Source: CAYJBH01 sp964370825 | GTDB lineage: Bacteria > Bacillota > Clostridia > Oscillospirales > Ruminococcaceae | Direction: 5' to 3' | DNA: 9,785 nucleotides | Assembly (NCBI GenBank): GCA_964370825.1 | Contig: CAYJKY010000072.1 | Location: forward strand, 1 to 9,785 | Shown here: positions 1 through 6,077 of the stretch, piece by piece | How positions within the stretch are numbered: the stretch's first letter is position 1 | How the letters are laid out: every line of letters starts with the position of its first letter | Position numbers and translations under genes: made by a program | Notes under the pieces: generated by a model | Told to the model about the DNA's origin: nothing | Databases searched by the model: none | What the model saw: only the letters and a program-made list of their open reading frames with translations

Positions 1-114
1 CTTGGCTTCTTAATCTTTCTCCTCTCTCTGTCCAATATGTTTGACAAACCTACAAAAATAATTTATTTATAGTATATTTTTTACATCACGTAGAAATAAA
101 AAATCAAAAAAAGC

Positions 115-143
115 TTTACCTTTATAATGAACTGTGTTATAAT
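115..143 (+). promoter_or_regulatory. Promoter of the tRNA-Val gene
   Basis: A TTTACC -35-like hexamer (115-120) and a perfect TATAAT -10 box (138-143) are separated by 17 bases. Transcription would start near 150, giving a leader of about 13 bases before the tRNA. The -35 box matches consensus at four of six positions and the -10 is ideal. A TTGACA hexamer at 41-46 lacks a good -10 at the right distance and is less likely to serve this gene. Seen directly in sequence; activity is inferred. Confidence 0.6.
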
Positions 144-162
144 ATTCAAGCAAAGTCGATAA

Positions 163-239
<77 letters not shown>

Positions 240-245
240 AACTCA

Positions 246-298
246 TATAATCCGAACACAATCTTCAAAGTTGGAGATGCGTTCGGATTATATTTTTT
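246..298 (+). terminator. Intrinsic terminator of the tRNA-Val gene
   Basis: A perfect 12-base stem (246-257 with 281-292, core ATAATCCGAAC / GTTCGGATTAT) is followed by a run of six T at 293-298. The 23-base region between the arms can itself pair (ATCTTC 261-266 with GGAGAT 273-278, one G-T pair), so the whole forms an extended hairpin. It begins seven bases after the CCA end. On the minus strand the same stem is not followed by a T run, so it would be at best a weak terminator for the VOC gene arriving from the other side. Confidence 0.9.
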
Positions 299-316
299 GA
301 TCGGGAGTGTGGTCGT

Positions 317-751
317 TTAGAGTGGAGGGTAATTATTAAAAACTATCTCATATTTTATGCCATCTAAATCTTTGAAAAACATTGCATAATAGTTTGGTCC
401 GTGTTCAAGGAATATTCTTGGCGAATGTACAATATTAGCACCTATGTTTCTAATTTTCTCATGTAGCTCATCTACTTCTTTTCTTGAATTGACTCTAAAA
501 GCTAAGTGGTGAAATGCACTCGGCTTTCGCCTATGAACTGTATCATTCATAAAAGATTTTCGCGGTGAACAAATTGAAAAACCCATATTTTCATGTAGGT
601 ATTCAATCACATATAAATCATGCTCTTTTATAATAGCACTAACTTTTTCAGAAATATCAAACCCTAAAATTGGCATAAGTTTATCATAAAAGATTTGTAC
701 TTTTTCAATGTCTTTTACTGTTATCTGAATATGGTCTATAACTGGCTTCAT
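317..751 (-). CDS. VOC-family (glyoxalase/bleomycin-resistance fold) protein
   Basis: A 144-residue protein of the vicinal-oxygen-chelate superfamily, probably a small cytosolic metal-dependent enzyme or a binding protein; the substrate cannot be read from the sequence. It has two beta-alpha-beta-beta-beta halves. The first starts DHIQITV (about residues 6-12); the second starts FHHLAFRV (about 80-87) and ends in MFFKDLDGIKYEIVF (about 124-138). Likely metal ligands are His7, His81 or His82 and Glu135. Length is normal for a single-chain VOC protein. The ATG follows AAAGGAG (759-765) by seven bases, and that site overlaps the stop codon of the upstream regulator gene, so the two are probably co-transcribed and translationally coupled. 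Members include glyoxalase I, dioxygenases, fosfomycin-modifying enzymes and lyases; pairing with a regulator would fit a stress or detoxification role, but that is inference. Confidence 0.88.
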   Translation of the reverse strand: MKPVIDHIQITVKDIEKVQIFYDKLMPILGFDISEKVSAIIKEHDLYVIEYLHENMGFSICSPRKSFMNDTVHRRKPSAFHHLAFRVNSRKEVDELHEKIRNIGANIVHSPRIFLEHGPNYYAMFFKDLDGIKYEIVFNNYPPL

Positions 752-763
752 AGTAAATCTCCT

Positions 764-1507
764 TTATTCGGTTAACCAATATTTTGAACCATCTTTTGTG
801 CGTTCCATAAAACCATACATAATTAGGTATCGTCTAATAGTCATATAGTCCTCAAAAATAGGTTTTAAGATTTGTGTTACTTCTTTTTCACTGTAATACT
901 TTCCCTGTTCAAACTGTTCAGAAATTTTAGTTAAAATTACAACTTTTTTCTTTTCTTTTCGAGAAAATGCATTTAGAACGAGTGGTACTATGCTACTAAA
1001 AGAAGTTTCTAAAATATGTTGTCTTTCCTGCTTTGTTATTAAATATCGGTCATCTACATAAACTGCATTATTGTGAATAGGGACAATATCATGTTCCATA
1101 GAGTTTGTTTTTTCAAATACTTGCTGATAAATTGCTAAGTAGAATTTTGCTTGTTTGGCTTTTTCTCGAAAAGTAAATCGCTGTCGCCTAATGGTTGCCT
1201 CTGTAACATTTAATTTTTTTGCCATGTCTTTATCAGACGTTCCTAAACAAAAAAGCGTTAGTAATTCTTTTTGATTTTGTGTTAAAGTATTATATTTTGT
1301 TTCTGACATAATTAGTTGTGTTAGATTTCCTCCATGAGCTGATTTTATGTGCTTTGCAACAGCGTGTTCGGCAACATAAAAATTATTTTCGATTGAGAAA
1401 ATTTGACCCACTTCAAAGCATTGCTCACAATAATTACAAATATAAGTATCTCTGTTATACCTATATCCTTTTTCTAATTCATCTAACGTTAATTTTCCGT
1501 AATCCAT
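764..1507 (-). CDS. Transcriptional regulator with LuxR-like HTH and C-terminal DUF2087
   Basis: A 247-residue predicted DNA-binding protein. The N-terminus (about 22-60) has a zinc-finger-like pattern, C24-x2-C27 (also C30), with H48, H53 and H58. A LuxR/sigma-type helix-turn-helix follows at about 73-118, with the recognition helix near VTEATIRRQRF. The last 67 residues (about 181-247) match my knowledge of the DUF2087 family, including ILKPIFEDYMTIRRYLI and the DGSKYW end. I chose the ATG at 1507 because GAGG lies eight bases upstream of it and a strong promoter lies just beyond. A longer reading from an ATG at 1567 would start upstream of that promoter's -35 box. The VOC gene follows after 12 bases. 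The ligand is unknown. An inverted repeat over its own promoter suggests autoregulation. It is much more AT-rich than the pyrimidine operon. Confidence 0.85.
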   Translation of the reverse strand: MDYGKLTLDELEKGYRYNRDTYICNYCEQCFEVGQIFSIENNFYVAEHAVAKHIKSAHGGNLTQLIMSETKYNTLTQNQKELLTLFCLGTSDKDMAKKLNVTEATIRRQRFTFREKAKQAKFYLAIYQQVFEKTNSMEHDIVPIHNNAVYVDDRYLITKQERQHILETSFSSIVPLVLNAFSRKEKKKVVILTKISEQFEQGKYYSEKEVTQILKPIFEDYMTIRRYLIMYGFMERTKDGSKYWLTE

Positions 1508-1523
1508 GATTTCAACCTCATTA

Positions 1524-1556
1524 ATCGATAAACATATTGTAGCATTGTTTATCAAT
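1524..1556. promoter_or_regulatory. Inverted repeat bracketing the -10 box, candidate operator
   Basis: GATAAACA (1527-1534) and TGTTTATC (1546-1553) are perfect inverted 8-base arms separated by 11 bases. With one mismatch the symmetry extends to 1524-1556. The arm centres lie 19 bases apart, close to two helical turns, and the -10 hexamer sits exactly between them. A dimeric protein bound here would block RNA polymerase. The natural candidate is the DUF2087 regulator encoded directly downstream; this is inferred from position only. Confidence 0.6.
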
Positions 1557-1564
1557 ATTGTCAA
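1536..1564 (-). promoter_or_regulatory. Strong promoter of the DUF2087 regulator-VOC operon
   Basis: Read on the minus strand, a perfect TTGACA (-35, 1559-1564) is followed after exactly 17 bases by TACAAT (-10, 1536-1541). The -10 is preceded by TGC, an extended -10 motif. The predicted start near 1529 gives a leader of roughly 22 bases before the ATG at 1507. This is the best promoter in the window and fixes the start of the regulator gene. Confidence 0.85.
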
Positions 1565-1602
1565 CATGCAAATTTAATATGATTTGTTGTATGTAAGTAT
1601 AA

Positions 1603-1620
1603 GATATGTGTAATCATATC
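1603..1620. repeat. Short inverted repeat upstream of the relaxase remnant
   Basis: GATATG (1603-1608) and CATATC (1615-1620) form a perfect 6-base inverted repeat around a 6-base spacer. It lies about 48 bases before the relaxase-like start codon and about 40 bases upstream of the regulator promoter. There is no T run after it, so it is not an intrinsic terminator. It could be a leftover regulatory or transfer-origin element, or chance in AT-rich DNA. Confidence 0.3.
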
Positions 1621-1668
1621 CAAAACGAAAGGGGAATATAAAATGCAAGAGGGTGCATTAAGTGAGAT

Positions 1669-1860
1669 ATGGCGGTTACAAAGATTCAACCTATTAAAAG
1701 TACATTAGGCAAAGCCCTTGACTATATTCAAAATTCCGATAAGACAGACGATAAAATGCTTGTCTACTCTTTCGGTTGTTCCTATTAAACGGCAGATATT
1801 GAGTTCGGTTTTACTTAGTCGCAAGCCATGGGCAAGGGCAATAATCTTGCTCATCACCTT
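1669..1860 (+). pseudogene. Relaxase N-terminal fragment with two in-frame stops (mobile-element remnant)
   Basis: Frame-1 translation from the ATG at 1669 begins MAVTKIQPIKSTLGKALDYI and continues through QNSDKTDDKMLVYSFGCSY, a stop (TAA, codon 40), TADIEFGFT, a stop (TAG, codon 50), then SQAMGKGNNLAHHL. From memory of the family this is the start of relaxases of the mobilization-nuclease type carried by Firmicute conjugative and mobilizable elements, where an uninterrupted SY-E-TADIEF and FGFT-L run is expected. Both stops are therefore probably point mutations. Similarity ends after codon 64. The remaining several hundred residues, including most of the relaxase motifs, are absent, and the alcohol dehydrogenase stop is only 50 bases away. 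A 21-codon reading frame (1643-1708) after AAAGGGG overlaps its start and may be a remnant of the gene that preceded it. Not functional. Confidence 0.78.
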
Positions 1861-1909
1861 AGGTTTACAACAACGGTAACCAATCTACATGATGACGAGA
1901 TGGTTAATT
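1861..1909. other. Junction between mobile-element remnant and pyrimidine operon
   Basis: This gap between the last recognisable relaxase codon and the alcohol dehydrogenase stop carries no gene. A weak imperfect stem (GGTT-T-AC at 1862-1868 with GTAACC at 1877-1882) has no T run after it on either strand. No convincing terminator for the pyrimidine operon is visible, so its transcript may run on leftward. The breakpoint that removed the rest of the element must lie here. Confidence 0.45.
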
Positions 1910-3064
1910 TTAAGAAACTTCACCATAAATCTTGCGATACAAATTTTTTATATCCTCTTCTGTTACTGTTTTTAGTGTGTTTTGTGGGCTACCACTTATT
2001 AGTGCGTCGGTTGCCATTTTGTCGATTTTGTTGAAAAAATCAATCTCATCTATACCATATCCTTTTAATGTGGGTATATCACATATTTTGCAGATCGCTC
2101 TTAATCTAATTGCGAATTCTTTCGCGGCGATCAGGTCGTCATCTTCATCTATCCCTATCGTCCTTGCCAAACATGCGAACTTTTCTGTTGCACCGTCAAC
2201 TGCAAATTCAATACATTTTGGTAAAAGCATTGCGTTGGAAACTCCGTGCGGAACATGAAAAAGCGCTCCTATCGGCCGGCTCATGCCGTGGACGAGTGTC
2301 ACCGAGGCGTTGTTTATAGCTATTCCGGCTTCGAGCGAGGCTATTGCCATCTCGCTACGTGCGTTTGTATCATTTCCGTTTTCATACGCTATCGGGAGAT
2401 ATTTAAAAATACGTTTTACTGCCGATATTGCGACGGCATCGGTCAGCGGTTGTGCCTGTTTTGACGTGTAAGCTTCGACGGCATGGGTCAAGGCATCAAG
2501 CCCCGTTGCCGCCGTTACCGATTGTGGGCAATCGAGCGTTGCAAGCGGATCGACTATTGCATAATCAGGGATAAGATCATCCCCTTTTAAAAGCATTTTT
2601 ACATCATTTTTTGCATCGGTGATGATTGTAAATTTTGTTACCTCCGATCCTGTGCCCGCTGTTGTAGGGATAGCTATCATGGGTGGGAGCTTTGCGCTTA
2701 TATTTTTGCCCATATATCCCGACAGATTTCCACCGAGTACCGATAGCACGACTATAGCTTTTATTGAATCAAGGGGGCTTCCGCCACCTATTCCGATTAA
2801 AAAATCACACCCGGAGTCTTTATATGCCATCGCACCTTCTGTTATCATATCCTCGGTGGGTTCACCTGTTATTTGTGAAAAAATTTCATAATCTATTTTC
2901 GCTGTCTTTAGTGTTTTTAGCAACATATCAAAAAATTTAAGCTTTGATACGTGTTTTCCGGTAACTATAAATGCCTTTTTCCCACAAAGAGAGAATATTC
3001 CTCCGGAATTTATCAAGGCATCGTCTGCGCTGATTATCGTCGGTACTTTGAAAATTCTGCTCAT
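1910..3064 (-). CDS. Iron-type alcohol dehydrogenase, probable malonate semialdehyde reductase
   Basis: A 384-residue group III metal-dependent alcohol dehydrogenase, a full-length cytosolic NAD(P)H enzyme. The nucleotide-binding motif GGGSPLD is at 93-99, followed by PTTAGTGSE (133-141). Metal ligands by comparison with FucO are Asp190 and His194 (in GLDALTHAVEAYTS), His259 and His273 (in VHGMSRPIGALFHVPHG). The second-shell histidine of FucO (His267) is Arg263 here. In this operon it would reduce malonate semialdehyde, made by the aminotransferase, to 3-hydroxypropionate. That substrate is inferred from context, since the family also includes lactaldehyde, butanol and 4-hydroxybutyrate dehydrogenases. 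The ATG overlaps the preceding M20 gene's stop by four bases (ATGA), with AGGAG (3071-3075) six bases upstream. It is the last gene of the operon. Confidence 0.9.
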   Translation of the reverse strand: MSRIFKVPTIISADDALINSGGIFSLCGKKAFIVTGKHVSKLKFFDMLLKTLKTAKIDYEIFSQITGEPTEDMITEGAMAYKDSGCDFLIGIGGGSPLDSIKAIVVLSVLGGNLSGYMGKNISAKLPPMIAIPTTAGTGSEVTKFTIITDAKNDVKMLLKGDDLIPDYAIVDPLATLDCPQSVTAATGLDALTHAVEAYTSKQAQPLTDAVAISAVKRIFKYLPIAYENGNDTNARSEMAIASLEAGIAINNASVTLVHGMSRPIGALFHVPHGVSNAMLLPKCIEFAVDGATEKFACLARTIGIDEDDDLIAAKEFAIRLRAICKICDIPTLKGYGIDEIDFFNKIDKMATDALISGSPQNTLKTVTEEDIKNLYRKIYGEVS

Positions 3065-4329
3065 AGAAAACTCCTGTCTGCTTTAAGCACTGCATTTAAC
3101 ATCACCGAGGCACCGTCGGTGCAATGTTCTGTCGCGGAAAACTCCTGTTGATTATGAGAAAGACCGTCTTTTGATTGCACAAAAATCATGGAAGTCGGAA
3201 GCATATATGCCGCAAACTGCGCATCATGCCCTGCGCCGGAATGGATAGCTTGAAACTTGACACCAAGCTCGATTGCTGCACTTTCGACTATATCGACGAG
3301 TGTTTTGTCAAAATACACAGTATCCCTACTCCATGCCTTTTCCACCTTACAGCTACACCCTGCCCAATCCTTTGATTCGCAACTTTTAACTATTGCAAGA
3401 ACCTTTTCGAGTACCGATGGATTTTCGTGACGAGAGTCGAATGAAAATTCAAAATAGTCCGGCACACAGGTGTGTACACACGGCTCGCAAATAACCTCGC
3501 CAGTGGTATATACGAGGTCACTGTATCCCAACTTGTCTATCGCTTCATGCAGATAACATTTTGCTTTTGAGGCGGCTAAAAACGCATCTTTTCTTTTTGG
3601 CATCGGAAAGGTTCCGGCGTGTGTGGTTTGCCCATAAAACTTTAATCTGTAGTTAAACATACCGAGTACACAGTCCACCACACCGATGTTTTTTTCGTTG
3701 TCCTCCAATAACGGACCTTGCTCAATATGTGTCTCAAACATACATAAATATCTGTCTTTTGACAATCTGTTTGATTTTTCACCGAGATATTTTGTGCCAC
3801 ACAGCGCAGAACCAAAAGTTTTATCGCCGTCAACTATACTTGTTGATTTTAGCATATCGTCGTATCTAAATTTATCTTTTATATACTTCGGAAGATAATC
3901 ATAACACACAACACCGGATGACATCATGGCGGGTGGATAAAGACTACCCTCTTCATTTGTCCATATCATAGCGGTGAGAGGATGCTGGTGGGGGATGTTT
4001 TCAGTCACTACCGTTTCAAGAACCTCCATTGCACTGATAACACCGAGTATACCATCAAAATTCCCGCCGTTTTTTACCGAGTCTGAATGAGAACCCATGA
4101 CTATTCTTTTTGCGTTTGCATCACTACCATTTATAGTGGCATAGATGTTCGCCATGTCGTCAACTTCTATAGATGCCCCGATTGCCTGCATCCATTTTAC
4201 AAATTCATCCCTTGCAAGGATATCTTCAGATGATAGAGCATATCGTGTTATACCCCCACCGCCGGCATCGCCGAATTTGCTAAAGGTGGTTATCTTGTCC
4301 TGCATTCTTTTATTGTCACATAAAAACAT
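3061..4329 (-). CDS. M20-family N-carbamoyl-amino acid hydrolase, probable beta-ureidopropionase
   Basis: A 422-residue member of the hydantoinase/carbamoylase branch of M20 metallopeptidases. It would hydrolyse N-carbamoyl-beta-alanine to beta-alanine, CO2 and ammonia, the third step of reductive pyrimidine breakdown. Numbered from two residues earlier (TTG, 4335), the two-metal site is GSHSDS (His83, Asp85), GGNFDGILG (Asp94), TNEEGS (Glu128, Glu129), ETHIEQGP (His203) and GLSHNQQE (His394). AGHDAQ (about 368-373) and the lid/dimer region QTTHAGT (about 236-242) are also family hallmarks. I chose the ATG at 4329 because GAAAGG (4340-4345) is at normal distance from it and too close to the TTG at 4335. 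It starts 17 bases after the 130-residue gene and overlaps the alcohol dehydrogenase by four bases. Allantoate amidohydrolase or L-carbamoylase are alternatives; the neighbours favour beta-ureidopropionase. Confidence 0.88.
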   Translation of the reverse strand: MFLCDNKRMQDKITTFSKFGDAGGGGITRYALSSEDILARDEFVKWMQAIGASIEVDDMANIYATINGSDANAKRIVMGSHSDSVKNGGNFDGILGVISAMEVLETVVTENIPHQHPLTAMIWTNEEGSLYPPAMMSSGVVCYDYLPKYIKDKFRYDDMLKSTSIVDGDKTFGSALCGTKYLGEKSNRLSKDRYLCMFETHIEQGPLLEDNEKNIGVVDCVLGMFNYRLKFYGQTTHAGTFPMPKRKDAFLAASKAKCYLHEAIDKLGYSDLVYTTGEVICEPCVHTCVPDYFEFSFDSRHENPSVLEKVLAIVKSCESKDWAGCSCKVEKAWSRDTVYFDKTLVDIVESAAIELGVKFQAIHSGAGHDAQFAAYMLPTSMIFVQSKDGLSHNQQEFSATEHCTDGASVMLNAVLKADRSFL

Positions 4330-4346
4330 ATCCAATTAACCTTTCT

Positions 4347-4739
4347 TTATACTAAACTTTGGGGTTTCATGCATTCTTCAAGCAGAGCGATAACCTCATC
4401 TTTTTCTACACTGTATACCGGATCTTCGTCACCGTTTTTGTTTTCAAATACAAGCAGAAAAGAATCATCCCAGTTGTTTATGGTAGCTCGTACTATATCA
4501 TCTGCTCCGATATTTTCAAAAAGAAGACTTTTGTTTCTGAGAAAGCCATATAGTTCACCATCCCACGGTATGGCAAAAGACAGGTTCTTGCCAAACCCTT
4601 TTTTCAGGTCGATAGATACCGGTATTTCGCTGATACCGTGTGGCTGTTTTCGGCTCAGTACATCTACCAATCTAAAGCGATTGCTCGGTATTAACTCCGA
4701 TAATTTGCCTGCCGCTACATTATCATAATGTTTTCTCAT
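4347..4739 (-). CDS. Unrecognised 130-residue protein of the pyrimidine operon
   Basis: I do not recognise the family. The predicted product is a soluble mixed alpha/beta protein with no signal peptide, no membrane segment and no cysteine cluster (one Cys, at 123). It has a basic N-terminus, a conspicuous aromatic stretch (SFAIPWDGELYGFL, about 54-67), a second one (NNWDDSFLLVFEN, about 88-100) and an acidic C-terminal helix (VEKDEVIALLEECM). It is very probably real: it fills the space between two pathway genes in the same direction, begins eight bases after the stop region of the aminotransferase gene and ends 17 bases before the M20 start. GGGG (4749-4752) is nine bases from the ATG at 4739. 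Another ATG at 4745, two codons earlier, is only three bases from it and less likely. It could be an accessory or small regulatory or binding protein; no function is assigned. Confidence 0.75.
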   Translation of the reverse strand: MRKHYDNVAAGKLSELIPSNRFRLVDVLSRKQPHGISEIPVSIDLKKGFGKNLSFAIPWDGELYGFLRNKSLLFENIGADDIVRATINNWDDSFLLVFENKNGDEDPVYSVEKDEVIALLEECMKPQSLV

Positions 4740-4754
4740 TATCATATACCCCGT

Positions 4755-6077
4755 TTATATAAGTTTGTCTGCTTCGCTTAAAACCTCGTCCATCTTCACC
4801 ATCTCTTCACGGATTTGCTCTGCTGTTATGATAAGTGGCGGACATATAAGGATCATATTTTCATGTGTATATGTCATAAAACCTCGGGCTTTGAGCATAC
4901 CGTTTATCTTCGGCATAATGCCATCCGGATCCTTTCCGTATGGCACGAGCGGCTCTTTTGTCGATTTATCTTTCACGAGCTCGACGGCGCTGAAAAGACC
5001 GATATATCTGACATCGCCGACACAGCGGTGCGAGGCTTTGAGCTTTTCGAGCTCCTCTGCAAGCGTTTTACCGGCACTGTTCACATTTTCGAGAATGTTG
5101 TGCTTTTTATAATATTCTATACAGGCAAGTCCTGCGGAACAGGCGAGCGGATGACCGCTATAAGTAAGACCACACGAAAGAAGATTATCATCGAAATATT
5201 CTGCAATTTTACTGCTTACACATACTCCACCGAGCTGGACATATCCGCATGTAGCGCCTTTAGCGAACGAGACTATATCGGGTTTTATATCAAAATTATT
5301 AAAGCCGAACATTTTTCCGGTACGACCAAACCCCGTCATAACCTCATCGCAGATTAATAATATACCGAACTCATCACAGATATCTCGAACACCTTTTAAA
5401 TATCCCTTTGGTGGAATAATAATTCCGTTTGAGCCGGTTATTGTTTCCAGCACTATGGCGGCAACATTTGCGGCATTTTCATATATTATCTGTTCACGGA
5501 GTTTTGCTACATAATATTTCCCGGCATCTTCCTCGGTTTTGAAGGTAACTATTTCACGGTAGGTGTAGGGATCGGTAAATTTTACAAAGCCCGACATACT
5601 CGGTTGAAGTGTATACCCTCTCGGCTCACCCGTAAGATTGCCAGCACCGTATGTAGAGCCGTGATAGCTGCGATATCTTGAAAAAATCTTATGCCGTCCT
5701 GTAAACATACGTGCTATTTTTACAGCATTTTCGTTCGCATCTGCGCCACCGTTTGTGAAAAAAACTTTCCCCATATTGTCCGGCATCAATTCAACTATCG
5801 CTTTGGCAAGTTCGCCGCGGACATCACTGCCATAGCTTGGACCTATGAAACAGAGTTTGTCTGCCTGTGCCTTTATAGCACCACTTATGGATTTGTTGCC
5901 GTGACCTAAATTAAGGTTAACAAGTTGCGAGGACATGTCGGTGTATCTGTTGCCGTCGGTGTCCCACATATATATGCCTTCACCACGTTCTATCACTATC
6001 GGGTCAAGGCCTTTTTGGCGTGACCAGGACTGAAGGTTATATCGAGTGTGATTTTCTTTAACTGTTTTTTTGTCCAT
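4755..6077 (-). CDS. Class III aminotransferase, probable beta-alanine transaminase
   Basis: A 440-residue PLP-dependent fold-type I, class III aminotransferase of normal length. The phosphate-binding turn is in FFTNGGADANENA (about 106-118). SYHGSTYGAGNLTG (about 137-150) holds the ring-stacking Tyr/His. Asp244 in LICDEVMTGFGRTG contacts the pyridine nitrogen. Lys273 in SFAKGATCGYVQLGG is the Schiff-base lysine. The sequence style resembles the taurine/beta-alanine transaminase group. In this operon it should convert beta-alanine to malonate semialdehyde with pyruvate or 2-oxoglutarate as acceptor; which one cannot be told. The ATG at 6077 has AGGAG (6086-6090) eight bases upstream; a TTG at 6098 is less likely. 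The start overlaps the end of the PucR gene by 20 bases, indicating coupled expression. Confidence 0.9.
   Translation of the reverse strand: MDKKTVKENHTRYNLQSWSRQKGLDPIVIERGEGIYMWDTDGNRYTDMSSQLVNLNLGHGNKSISGAIKAQADKLCFIGPSYGSDVRGELAKAIVELMPDNMGKVFFTNGGADANENAVKIARMFTGRHKIFSRYRSYHGSTYGAGNLTGEPRGYTLQPSMSGFVKFTDPYTYREIVTFKTEEDAGKYYVAKLREQIIYENAANVAAIVLETITGSNGIIIPPKGYLKGVRDICDEFGILLICDEVMTGFGRTGKMFGFNNFDIKPDIVSFAKGATCGYVQLGGVCVSSKIAEYFDDNLLSCGLTYSGHPLACSAGLACIEYYKKHNILENVNSAGKTLAEELEKLKASHRCVGDVRYIGLFSAVELVKDKSTKEPLVPYGKDPDGIMPKINGMLKARGFMTYTHENMILICPPLIITAEQIREEMVKMDEVLSEADKLI

Noticed and set aside
22..29. Minus-strand GAGAGGAG-like ribosome binding site at the left edge
   Set aside because: No ATG, GTG or TTG follows at usable distance before the window ends, so no gene can be supported.
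39..49. GTTTG-A-CAAAC palindrome overlapping a TTGACA hexamer
   Set aside because: There is no matching -10 box at proper spacing and no gene attached; short palindromes are expected by chance in AT-rich DNA.
1508..1567. 20-codon N-terminal extension of the DUF2087 regulator
   Set aside because: It would have to start upstream of the -35 box of the gene's own promoter; the ATG at 1507 has a good ribosome binding site.
1643..1708. 21-codon plus-strand frame after AAAGGGG, overlapping the relaxase remnant
   Set aside because: The ribosome binding site is decent, but the peptide matches nothing I recognise and sits in a decayed region; kept only as a note in the pseudogene entry.
1862..1882. 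Imperfect hairpin near the end of the alcohol dehydrogenase gene as a terminator
   Set aside because: The stem is short and bulged, and no T run follows on either strand.
4369..4728. 119-codon plus-strand frame opposite the 130-residue gene
   Set aside because: The minus-strand frame fits the operon spacing and direction; this one is Ser/Leu/Phe-rich, as expected of an antisense shadow.
4815..5357. 180-codon plus-strand frame opposite the aminotransferase gene
   Set aside because: It lies wholly antisense to a gene with clear PLP motifs, has no ribosome binding site and no recognisable domain.
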